Source of the DNA: Russula earlei
Taxonomy: Eukaryota > Basidiomycota > Agaricomycetes > Russulales > Russulaceae
Reading direction: 5' to 3'
Assembly (NCBI GenBank): GCA_025769875.1
Contig: JAGFNK010000177.1
Coordinates: forward strand, 1-64,000
DNA: 64,000 nt
The stretch's first letter is position 1. Every line of letters begins with the position of its first letter. Of this stretch, positions 1 to 10,011 are shown piece after piece. Made by a program: the position numbers and the translations under genes. The notes under the pieces were generated by a model. The model was not told the origin of the DNA. It ran no database searches and saw only the letters and a program-made list of their open reading frames with translations.

Positions 1-1075
1 GAGAGGGAACTTTGGGTTACATGTGAGGAGTTTTCAAGAACAGAGAACACAACAATGGTACATTTGCAGCTAATAGTAGGCCTTTTTGTACATCTACAAA
101 TACACTATTTAGGAGAGAAAATAAGAGTACAGTAGATGTTTTTTAGGAGGTTTTTGAGTTGGAAATGGAAGTGAAATAAAAATGGAACCATATAGTAAGA
201 AAACATTGGACTTCAATGGAAATGGTGCATTACCTGTCTGTCTGGCTGATGCACTTGGTCTGGTTTTGGTGTGTGTGTCCAATGGAGTCATGCATGTGCA
301 TTTTTCTTGAGGATAGGAGAGTTGAATTGTGGAATGAAACTGGTTTTCTTGGTCTCAGACCTTTTCAATTTCAATCTGAATAAAACAAAGCAGAAAAGGA
401 GTAAAAAGAATCAAAGGGAATACCAAAACTTGATGATCCTGGGAACATACCATGTTGTGCTGTTGCACTCCTAGGAAGAGGGAAAAGAGAATGAGAGTGA
501 ACATGCAAGAATAAAAATGAAAACACACATCAGTAGCTGCATCTGCCACCATGCTCACTGTGCCCTCTTCTCCTTGAACCCAGCATGTTTTGCTGTGTGG
601 TTGCAGCCATAGTCATGGCCATTGCAGTGATGACTATGATGTCACTGTAATAGAGGGAAAGAAGAGAGAAGAAAAGAGAAGGGGTAAGAACTTACAAAAA
701 TGAAAACAAAAATGCATGCCAGTCAACTGTAAAAATCCCAGATCATAGGAACATTTGAGTGACTTGTCACTTAAGGCCAGGCTTGATGGCAGTGATCGCA
801 TACATGGGAGAGAAAGCAATGAAAAACTGATGGCTCAATGCAGTAAAAAGCATGTCACATATGATCAGGTATTGAGATATGGAGGGGACTGAACCCAAAA
901 GTAAGAAAACAAAGGGGAGGATGAAAGTAAAACATGCATCTACATGTGCCCCTGGTGGCCACTCTGAGATGTAGTTTGGATTGTCAGAGCACAACCTGAC
1001 AGCACTATAGCACAGTTTGGGGATGCATGGGGAGTCCCTGTGGGATGTCAAACACAATGATTGAAATTCTGATAT
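1..1075. other. AT-rich region with no recognisable gene
   Basis: I see no protein that I recognise on either strand. Open frames are short and low in complexity. The phrase 'aaaaatgaaaac' with a following 'atgcat' context recurs near 515 and 695, which may be remnants of a repeated or intron-rich unit. The stretch could contain the left end of the pogo-type element whose transposase begins near 1076, but I found no terminal repeat that pairs with the region after 8908. Confidence 0.4.
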
Positions 1076-2172
1076 TTGCAACAGGAGGGGCACAACACTC
1101 AACTAAGATTCAAGAGTGCAGCCAAAGAGCAGCAAAAAGGTACAAGGGGTGGCATGGGCAGCATGCATGATTCCAAAGCCAGCAGGCAGCAGGATTCCAC
1201 AGTGCCACCCAGAAGCCAATTCTCCATGCCCAAAAATCCTCTTGACATCTTAAAATCTGGCCTTTCTGAGCTCAAAAAAGGTGTTGAAAGGTGCAGAACA
1301 CATCTTCTAGGATGCCTGCAGCAAAAGGAGCAGATTTCTGAGGAGGAGGAAGCTTGGTTGGACAATGATGCAAATTATGTTGACAAAGAGGCCATCATTG
1401 CAATTCTTGAAGGATCCCTGGACTTTGAACTGGGATTGGTACAGTGTAATCTAGAACAGAAGAGGATGGTGGAGAAAATAAGAGGGTGTGGTAGTGGCAG
1501 TGGCAAAAGTCAGCAAGGGACCCAAATCAGGAACAAAAGGAAATGTGAGCATACCATCCAGAGGCCACACACCTCTGAGAACTGACTCTGAGAATAGGGA
1601 ACACAAGAGAAGTAAAGGGCAGAGGCAATGCAAAGAAGTCCAAAGTGGACAATAATCTGACATTCACAAAGAAAGAGAATGCCATATTGGCACAACACAT
1701 TGAAATTTTGGACTGGCACCACAAAAGCAATAAGAAAGATCAGTCAAAAACAGCACAACATTGGGATAAAATATATCCAAACTTACAATTGAAGCAGCCA
1801 ACAATCTCAGCTTGGTTGAAAGATGAATTCAAATGGCAAGGACAGTGGGCTGATGTGGAATCTGGTGGACTCAGAACTGCTCTACAAGCAAAATGGGTCA
1901 AGCAAACAGAGCATCCACAGGTTACTGCAATGCTTGGACTCTGGGTGGCTGGGGCAAAATAGAATGGAGTAATCTTGACCGGAGACATCTTGCACAAGAA
2001 ATGGCAACAATTTGCAGACCTGGCCAAGATCTCTGAAGATCAAAGACTTAGGCCTCTTTTACCAACTGAGAATTCTTGAATCTTGAACTTGAACTTGGAT
2101 TTTAGGATTTTCTGGGAGTGATGGGAATGACAGGTGTGATGTAAGTGACATAATAAACTAATATGAGTCTAT

Positions 2173-4890
2173 TATAGTTTGAACTTAGGAGTAGACGTAT
2201 AGTACTGTCACCCTATATATGATTACTTTGGAATACATAGCAAGTACTGTAGGTTATGTAAGACGTTGGACTCCAATACTCCCCCTCAACGTCTACGGCC
2301 GACGTATCGAAAACTCCCCCTGAAAAATCATTGTTTCTGAGTGTAATGTGTTTGACTTGCGAGTGCCACACGTGGTCCTCGGCAAGTTCCAACGTCACAT
2401 TGTTGGTTGTCGCAGTAGATTGTTTGCAGATGAGCAGGGTTGATAAGGGGTGCAGATAACATGCTTTGAACAGATTGTACAGCACGCCGAATACAGCAGG
2501 CACAATTGAGAGCAGATGGGATGCCTTGAACAGGAGTGACATGATGATCTGGCGGTGGCAAGGGACATGAGACTGTTACTATACGCGCCGCAGGTAGAAT
2601 GCTTTGTCAGGTAAATTAAGCCGTCTTTGTCGTCGCCGACGGGTTCAGGCTCAGGCTCGCTGCCAGTTCTGTACCCGGTGTGGGGCGCATGCGAGATGGC
2701 TTTCGCAAGGAAGGTCACAGTTGAGATGTTTGTGGATGGGGAAGATGAGGAAGGGATCGTTCAGGAAAGACGCAGCTGTGGCGGAAGACGCGTGCCTGCG
2801 GGTCTCTGAGGCATTGGACTCCACTACTCCCCCTCAATGCCTATGGTCTAATACTTCTCAATTTATTCGAGATGATGGTTTGTGTGGTAAACTGAGGCAA
2901 TGATGTGTTCTGGGCACCTCGCGATACAATAAGGGCACGGAGGCAGAATATAGAGCGGAAGAGTGAGGAGTGGGAGCGATGTGCCAAAGGCATGAATGAT
3001 GGGGCCAATGGCGAGGTGACAGTGTGGTGATGATGTCGGATGTGGGAAGTGTGGTGTCATTGGCACTCAGGCGCAGGAAAAGGAACAGTGGAGTGACCCA
3101 GATACAGATGCCGCGAGGGTGATGTCCACGTTCACCGGATTGCCATTGGGGAGGGGGGTGGAAGAAGGAGTAATGGGAACAGGGACGTTTGTGCCCATAA
3201 TTAAAAAAAAACTGCCAGGCGAGGAGGTTTGTGTGGGAGAAATGACAGGGGAAGGATGGTTATGATAATGGGAAAAGAGTTGATGATTGATAAAAGGGAG
3301 ATTGCGTTGACAGGGACAGTTGACAAGTGATGTGTGACAGTGACGGAGAGGACGCGATGGTTGACAGAAGAAGGACGTTAACGGGGACAATTGACAAGTG
3401 AGGGTTCAATTGACAAGTGAGGGTTGACAGAGATAAGAGGTGACAGTGACGAACAGGACGTGAGGGTCGACGGAAGGAGGACATAGACAAGCTGGCGTGG
3501 ACGCCAGGGAGACGAGAAAAGTGACAGAGACAAGTGTGACGGAGAGAAGGGTCGACAATAGACAGGAGAGGGACGTGCACTTCCACGATAGAGATTGCCC
3601 AAAGAGGGGACTTTCACGATAAACATTGCCCAAAGAGGGGACTTTCACGATAGAGATTGCCCAAAGAGGGGACTTTCACGATAGAGATTGCCCAAAGAGG
3701 GGACTTTCACGATAGAGATTGCCCAAAGAGGGGACTTTCACGATAAAGATTGCCCAAAGAGGGGACTCTCATGATAGAGATTGCCCAAAAAGGGGACTTT
3801 CACGATAGAGATTGCCCAAAGAGGGGACTTTCATGATAGAGATTGCCCAAAGAGGGGACTCTCATGATAGAGATTGCCCAAAGAGGGGACTTTCACGATA
3901 GAGATTGCCCAAAGAGGGGACTTTCACGATAGAGATTGCCCAAAGAGGGGACTCTCATGATAGAGATTGCCCAAAGAGGGGACTTTCATGATGGAGATTG
4001 CCCAAAGAGGGGACTTGTTGACGATAGCGCACGAGTGGGTGACGAGACAAGAGGTGGTGGACAGCGTGGTTCGCCTTGCGAACGCTTGCCGTAGTTGTTG
4101 AGCTAGAGAGTGTGATCAGTGTCCAAAAACAAGACGTGAACGGGTCTCTGGTAATCATCTCACGGCCGCGGCGACGAGGTCTTCGCCACTGCAGGTGGTG
4201 GCAGCACGCGTGGATGAGGGTGTACGTGTGGGCGGGGATGCGATGGAAGGGGAGGTGTTGTGCGGCGTGGTGCTTGCGTCGGCGGCCTCTCCTGTGACGA
4301 TGGCGTTGTGACATCTGCTCTTCTGAGGCGGTGCGCGAGACGAGGACTGGGGCGGCGACGGGAGACGTAGAGGCGGTGGCTGGCAATGCCAGTGATACGT
4401 ATAGTTGAGGGTTGGATAGAGGTATAGGGGCCCGAGTGCGCGAGCCACAGGGCACATGTGGGTAAGTGAATGGGAGACAACTGACATAGTGCAAATCCAT
4501 TCCAGCTGAGCCAGGAATGTGGCTTGCTATGGATAACGAGGTGGAGGTTTGTCCAGGGAGGTAGTCATGTTGGCCATGGAGAGAGGTTTAGTGGGAAGGA
4601 GAGGAGGGTGAAAGGGGTGAAAAGGCAATGGCACAACAAGTGATGATACTTTGATGAGAAGACGATGATAATTGACGAGTCGAAGGCTGAATCTTGGACA
4701 CAGGGGAGAGAGGCGTCGTTCGGGAAATGAATTCAGTGATAGTCTGTGGCTGAGCCACAGGGCCCATAACCTGTAAGAACTCAGGTAGCGAGCAGCAGTT
4801 GGGATATAGACAATGATATAGTTTGAACTTAGGAGTAGACGTATAGTACTGTCACCCTATATACGATTACTTTGGAATACATAGCAAGTT
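2173..4890 (-). mobile_element. small non-autonomous LTR-like element with 73 bp terminal direct repeats
   Basis: The sequence 2173-2245 (starting TATAGTTTGAACTTAGG, ending ATAGCAAGT) recurs at 4817-4889 with one difference. The whole unit is flanked by GTCTAT at 2167-2172 and 4891-4896, a likely TSD. Read on the minus strand, a polypurine run like a plus-strand primer (TTGAGGGGGAGT) lies just inside the 2173 end near 2290, and a similar run lies near 2835. The inside is GC-richer than its surroundings. It has a minus-strand open frame (3955-4500) rich in Ser, Pro and Arg that I do not recognise, and a 31 bp minisatellite. It resembles a LARD/TRIM-type element, but the repeat ends are not TG...CA, so the class is uncertain. 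Confidence 0.5.
3582..4016. repeat. 31 bp minisatellite, about 14 tandem units
   Basis: The unit is GATAGAGATTGCCCAAAGAG followed by GGGACTTTCAC, repeated head to tail with no spacers. Variants are mostly C/T changes (TTTCAC against CTCATG). It lies inside the small LTR-like element. The absence of spacers rules out a CRISPR array. Confidence 0.95.
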
Positions 4891-6995
4891 GTCTATTTCA
4901 AATATGAGTTATTTTCGGTGTGATTTGCTGAGTTTACATGTGATATGTAAGATATTTTTTCTAACCCTTCCTTCCACTCCTTCCAAGTGGGGTATTGCAA
5001 GCATGTCATTAAGGCAGAATATGTGTCACCAATGTGTAGGTGCACATCTTTGTGCAAATTTTGTATGTGCAGCTCCAGTGAAAATGGGGCTGCAAGCACC
5101 CAGATGTTGAGCTTGAGTTTGACTGCTCGACTCCAAGTTTGACACTGACATATCATGTGTAACCCCATATATGTGAATATACAAATGACAACAGAAAAAA
5201 ATGCATATTAATTTATTATATACATCATATCACTTACATCACTCCTGTCACTCCTGTCACTCCTGGAAAATCCCAAAATCCAAGTTCAAGTTCAAGATTC
5301 AAGAATTCTTAGTTGGTAAAAGGGGCCTTACACTCAGTGATGGGTGGCTTACTACCTTCAAAAATCAATGAGGATTAAGGACATTTAAATGCCATGGAGA
5401 AGCAGGGTCAGCAAAGCAAGATGATGTCAAATGCAAGCACAAGTGTCTTCAAGTTCTCATTGAAAATTCTGGATATAAGTTATCAGATATCTTTAATATG
5501 GATGAGACCAGGTTATTTTACATGTGCATTTCAAGAATCTGATCCATCAAACCAGTTCTTACTTTGGTCCTTTGGTTAGAATGCTACCAGATCATGGGCT
5601 CATAAAAACAGCTGCACCCAGTGTCAAAGTGAACAAGAAAAGATTAACATATGTGATTGCAGTCAATGCTAGTGGCAGTGAGAAGCTCCCACTCCTTATC
5701 ATCAGAAAAGCTGCTAAACCATGTGCATTCCAAAAGAAGTCAGGTTCCAAGCTTGGCTTTTATTATTTCAGCAATACAAAAGCATGGATAACAACAAAAA
5801 TGTATTAAGAATGGATCACAGAATGGGATTACAAACTAATGAGATGGAATTGGCACATTCTGTTACTTCAAGACAACTTTAGTGGCCATGTCCCACCAAA
5901 TGGCCTCAAAAACATTTGTGTCAAGAACTTTTCACCGAATCTCACTGCCCATGTTCAGCCTGCAGATGCTAGGATTATTATCCAATGCTTTAAGGCTCAT
6001 TATCATAGCAGATTTATCAACCAGGCTATCAATCATTATGATGACAATATCACTCCATCACTAATTTACAAAATTGATCAACTTGAAGCAATGCGTCTCA
6101 TGGAAATTGCCTGGAGTGAAGTCTCTGCTAAGATGATCCAGAATTGTTGGCACAAAGTTGGAATTCTTCCACTTCACTCTTACATCCCACAGACATTCCA
6201 GCACCCTCAGTTCCTATCTCCACACTTCTTAACAGTTACCAGCCAGCTGAAATCAACCATATGGCTCATGCTGAACAGGATATTGTTGACTTGTTAGCCC
6301 AATTGGAGAGTAGGGGTATCCTGCAGCCAAGGAACATGATGGATCTTGGAGAGTTATTGAATGTCAAGGGGGAGCAGGATCTCATTGAGGAAGTATCAGA
6401 TATGGATGTCTTTGAGGCAGTCATGCAGGGTCTTGAGCAAGAAAACTTTGATTATGAAGACAATGGCAGTGTGGACAAGAGGTCAACTCAAGAGGAGGCT
6501 ATCACTGCATCACTTGCCTTACAAAAATATCTTATCAATATTAATAAGCCATTTTTGTTGAGATTATCATTGATTTGGTGTGTTACCACTACCCTGGGAT
6601 GTTGTGATGTAATCACAGCCAAATGCGTTAACGTGTTGGTTCCACGGACTGGGCAACACTGGCGTAGACGCATGACGCATCAGATCACGCGGTCCGGCTC
6701 AGCTCATATGCTGAGATCTGCATATGTTACAATGATAAGTTAATTGATGACAATCGGTAGCTAATAATGACTGATCCTTGTATGATCTTTGTTTCTTATT
6801 GATGGTAGTTACTTGCAGTGTACTTAGAGATGCTCTGGAGTACTTAAGAGTGTCGTATTTCGATAGATCACTTCAGTCTTGTCTTACACAATACTGAAGT
6901 GAGTACTTACTGTTTCCTATCTTATCTATTGCATCTAATCACGCATTGTAGATATCTTGTGATAGGTATTACTGAATTACAGTCTTGTCTTACAC

Positions 6996-8716
6996 TGTCA
7001 TGGTAACTAGCCGTGTCAGTTCACAAGCGTAAAGACAAGTCAATAGTAGAGATGTGTTCAAGAAATGGGCCAATTCCTGTGTATAAAGAGTAAGGATCCC
7101 TGCAGCAGTCAAAGTGTTTTATGCTAAACAGGTTATGGCCAATAGACCCTTCCTAGTATGACTCGGTCCATTAAGAAGCTAGGGTAAGTTTGTAATGGGA
7201 TAGACTAGGGCTGGTTCCACTAGCTATATGTGTTCAAAGCCGTCTTAGACCTTGAACACGCAGAGAGAAGAGGAAGGTAGGTCTTTTAAAGAGGAGAGCT
7301 CTTCTCAGTAGAGTGAAGAGAGACTCTTAGGGGAGGAAGGGAGAGCCAAAGAGTAGATGGTAGATGGTGTGTGTGTGTGAAGAGTTGATGAAATGGAGAG
7401 GTGGATGTGGTTTGAGGATTAGGGGTTGTGTGGGTTGCAGGCAAATATGTTGGACAAGAGTAGGTTGGATTCTACAAGAGACCAAGCTTAGGGCTTTGGT
7501 CACAAAGTACTGAGCTTTATATATACAGGAGAAGCACAGCAATAGCTGTGCTTTGACTGTGCTACTAGTATAGTAGGAGTCATAATAAGTAGGAGTCATA
7601 GAAATGAGGCTGCGAATGAGTCATAACCAAGTAACTGTGCTGCACAGTAAATGCACAGCATTGCACAGTTGAAACTAAGAAGTGAACATAAATGGAAAGA
7701 GAACCAAACAAAGGAAAAGTAACAGCAATCCAGTGTTACCTAGACATGTATGTGTCAAGACACGTACTGCTGATCACTAAGGACTCAGGAGCAGGTGGGC
7801 AAGGGTCGGAACAGATGGTACGCGGCGAAGGCGGTGTTGAACAAGAGGACAAGCCAAACGACGAGGAGGTACCAGATGGGGACTGGTAGGTGTTGCAAGA
7901 GACAAAGGCGAAGACTGGAGGCCAGTGTAGTGAGGGGACTTTAAACAAGGCGGTCGTTGAAGAGTACCTTGGAAGCGAGGGGAATCTTTAGACTGAGCGA
8001 TCGCAGGGGAGTACCCAGGAAGATGAGAGTATCACAAATGGACAGTCTGACGACTGCCATGCTTCATTGGGGCTTATATACAGTGTACAAGGTCGATTAC
8101 AAAGAACTAGGACTATTCTAGACTCTTTGGTACCATCCAATAGGACTACAGAGGCATAAACTCGTTTGTGTCAACCTTCAGGCTTACCGAGCATATTACT
8201 GATCATTGTGGAGCGATGACATCATTGTGATGTCACTGTGGAGCGCTTAGTGAGCCTATGAGGTCATTGTGGAGTCGCTCAGTCAGCTATGATGTCATTG
8301 GAGCCTTGATGACATCAGATGATTTATGCAACAGTTTCTAAGAGTTTGTGCCACTGTTTCGGGTCCTTGGTGGCTGGGTGGCCATGTGGCTGCCACGCGA
8401 TGATTACCCGATTAGGAAACGGGTGCCTGGTCGTGTTATAGTGCCTTTGCAATAGTGATATCTTGTACCGCAGGAGGGATAGCCCAGAAAATGGAAGGGA
8501 GTCGGCAATGCAAAGCGAGAGAGGTCTCTCTTGAGTGAAATAGGACAATCTTCGGCCAGGACCTGGCCTTGGTTCGTAACAGTATGGATGACATGATAAC
8601 ACAGAAGGGATCACAAGACATAAGAGATCACAAGACCAGTAAGTAAAGGGACATACGGAAGCAAGTGGTTCATGGTGAAAGGTAAGAAGTATTCATAAAA
8701 GGAAAATGGTGTAACA
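6996..8716 (-). mobile_element. solo LTR of the Ty3/gypsy element (family G), nested in A1
   Basis: It runs from TGTCATGGTAACTAGC to AAATGGTGTAACA with TSD TACAC (6991-6995 and 8717-8721). Without the nested E LTR it is about 887 bp, close to the 880 bp LTRs of the full-length element at 18665-27583. It is in the same orientation as those LTRs, so its element would read on the minus strand. Confidence 0.9.
7753..8581 (-). mobile_element. solo LTR, family E, nested in the G LTR
   Basis: An 829 bp LTR starting TGTCAAGACACGTACTGC and ending TTGGTTCGTAACA, flanked by TSD GTATG (7748-7752 and 8582-8586). The strand is given relative to the copy at 40622, which reads TGTTACGAACC to CTTGACA on the plus strand. 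No internal region of this family is in the window. Confidence 0.9.
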
Positions 8717-9046
8717 TACACAATACTGAAATATCTTTTGATAGATCTTAAGGGTCTTATCATTGTTATCATAACCTGTGCCCATCTGCTTCAACAATTT
8801 TCCCATCAGCTGGAAGCAGCTCTGGCAGGCTTTGGTCACCAGATCTGCCTTGATCAGGCCCAATTGATGCAAGATACAGTAATAACTGATTATTTTACAT
8901 CAAAGTAACATAGCTGATTGTATATACAAGCTAGAACATGGAATTTGGGGTCTCTGTATGCAAAATCTCTTGAAAGCCATACTTTGTAATAAACCATAGT
9001 TTTGGGCATCCACAGACCACTATGGGTTATGAGAGAGTTGACTATA

Positions 9047-9583
9047 TGTTAGGATTCTTGTGTTCTCCGACTGTCACCTGTTTCGTTGACTCATCTATGA
9101 TTACTCACATGTCTGCTTACGAATCTGGCTTTGTGATTGCTTACTGATTGCTTACTGTTTTGCTTACTGATTGCTTACTGATTGCTTACTGATTCATGAC
9201 AGATACTAGGAAAGAATGACTCATGCGTGAGTCATTCTTGACATTCTCGAATTGCGCTTTCTGTATTTGGATACTACTGGTTCTCAGCTATGTGCACCCC
9301 GAGTTTCGTACAAATCGGATCAGTAGTTATTGAGATATCATATAAATAGTCTGTGGTATCAAGAAGTCGAGCCTTACACTCGACTTACACTTTAACAAGA
9401 TAATCATCTTGTCTATCGATCTAAACAATATTCTAGTGCAGACTTTAAGTGAAAGAGGCCCCTCTCTTTTCCACATCCAATCTTCCTGAGATAATATCAA
9501 AGGGTTCGAAGTCTAACGCTTGAACTATATCAAGCAACTCTTTTACTAAAAGAGTCGGTACTAAGATCTGTTGGATCTTACCA
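9047..9583 (+). mobile_element. solo LTR, family B
   Basis: A 537 bp LTR from TGTTAGGATTCTTG to GGATCTTACCA, with TSD CTATA (9042-9046 and 9584-9588). Its ends are near-inverted (GGATTC at the start, GGATCTTAACA at the end of other copies). It includes the family's palindromic segment ATGACTCATGCGTGAGTCAT near 9210. The pogo copy 2 TIR starts 17 bp further right. Confidence 0.9.
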
Positions 9584-9600
9584 CTATATAACACTTGCTA

Positions 9601-9655
9601 CTGTAGGCTACCCATTAGTTGGACAGCTTAAGTAAGCTACCCATTAGTCAGACAG
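9601..9655. repeat. left terminal inverted repeat of pogo copy 2
   Basis: These 55 bp pair with the right end (13681-13707 joined to 17059-17086). The centre reads AGCTTAAGTAAGC and holds the single TTA that is the Harbinger target in the right TIR, so this copy shows the unoccupied state of that site. Confidence 0.9.
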
Positions 9656-10011
9656 TCACAAATAGTAACATGAAACATAATGAAATTTTTGGACCACTGC
9701 TCAAACCTTACATTGCTGAGATCAAATGTCAAAAATGTGTAATTCAGGGGGGGGGAAGGGGGAATGCAAACAAAAAAACATTGTATCTACTGATTAATCT
9801 CCATGTGATGTCTGCCTTGAATGAAAAGCCCACCAAACTGAGGGGAATGAAGGAGCTCAGGGTGCACTCCTATGTAGGACTTGACCTGGGTTGCCAGCTC
9901 ATTGATGGTGCCTATCATGTTGAGGCCAAGTGCACCAGAGAGTGCAATGAGATCATCCTTGCACTTATACAAAGAGAGTGATTCTGCAAAGTATGAGTAC
10001 ATTGTCATGAT

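Larger units (their letters stand above)
2051..5327. mobile_element. PIF/Harbinger MITE inserted in pogo copy 1 (contains a further element)
   Basis: The ends are inverted repeats of about 55 bp beginning GGCCTCTTTTACCAACT on the left and ending AGTTGGTAAAAGGGGCC on the right. They share AGAATTCTTGAA and GAACTTGAACTTGG with the termini of the coding Harbinger at 13708-17055, so that element or a relative probably mobilised this copy. The TSD is TTA (2048-2050 and 5328-5330), as expected for PIF/Harbinger. With one TTA kept, pogo codons on the two sides join in frame (EDQRL to TLSDGWL). Without the internal insertion at 2173-4890 the element is only about 0.55 kb and non-coding. Confidence 0.85.
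6556..8796 (+). mobile_element. solo LTR, family A (copy A1), carrying nested G and E LTRs
   Basis: It begins TGTTGAGATTATC and ends GCTTCAACA, flanked by the 5 bp TSD ATTTT (6551-6555 and 8797-8801). Without the nested G LTR it is about 515 bp. It aligns along its length with copy A2 at 11102-11581, for example at CACTTCAGTCTTGTCTTACA against CACTTCAGTTTTGTGTCAAC. It interrupts the C-terminal codons of pogo copy 1, and removal restores the frame across NKPF. Confidence 0.85.
1076..8908 (+). pseudogene. pogo/Tigger-type DDE transposase, broken and multiply interrupted (pogo copy 1)
   Basis: This is a Tc1/mariner-superfamily transposase of the CENP-B-like pogo group, which would cut and paste its element at TA sites. 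It reads in pieces: 1076-1585, 1645-2050, 5331-6555 and 8802-8908. The N-terminal part has a helix-turn-helix region (motif QPTISAWLKDE near 1795) followed by a CENP-B-type HTH (LTGDILHKKW, then LSDGWLTTF). The DDE core shows FNMDET (5490), LLLQDNFSGH (5865) and HVQPADA (5955), so all three catalytic Asp are visible. The tail ends with TDYFTSK and a stop at 8908. A Harbinger MITE interrupts it at 2051-5327 and an LTR at 6556-8796; both removals restore the frame exactly. It also carries in-frame stops (TAG at 1960, TGA near 5370, TAA near 5805) and frameshifts near 1600 and 5540, so it is dead. Confidence 0.8.

Noticed and set aside
767..1102. Hydrophobic 111-codon frame as a membrane protein
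   Set aside because: Low-complexity antisense frame with no start context or recognisable family, overlapping the pogo transposase region.
3582..4016. CRISPR-like regular repeats
   Set aside because: The 31 bp units are contiguous with no spacers, in a eukaryotic transposon.
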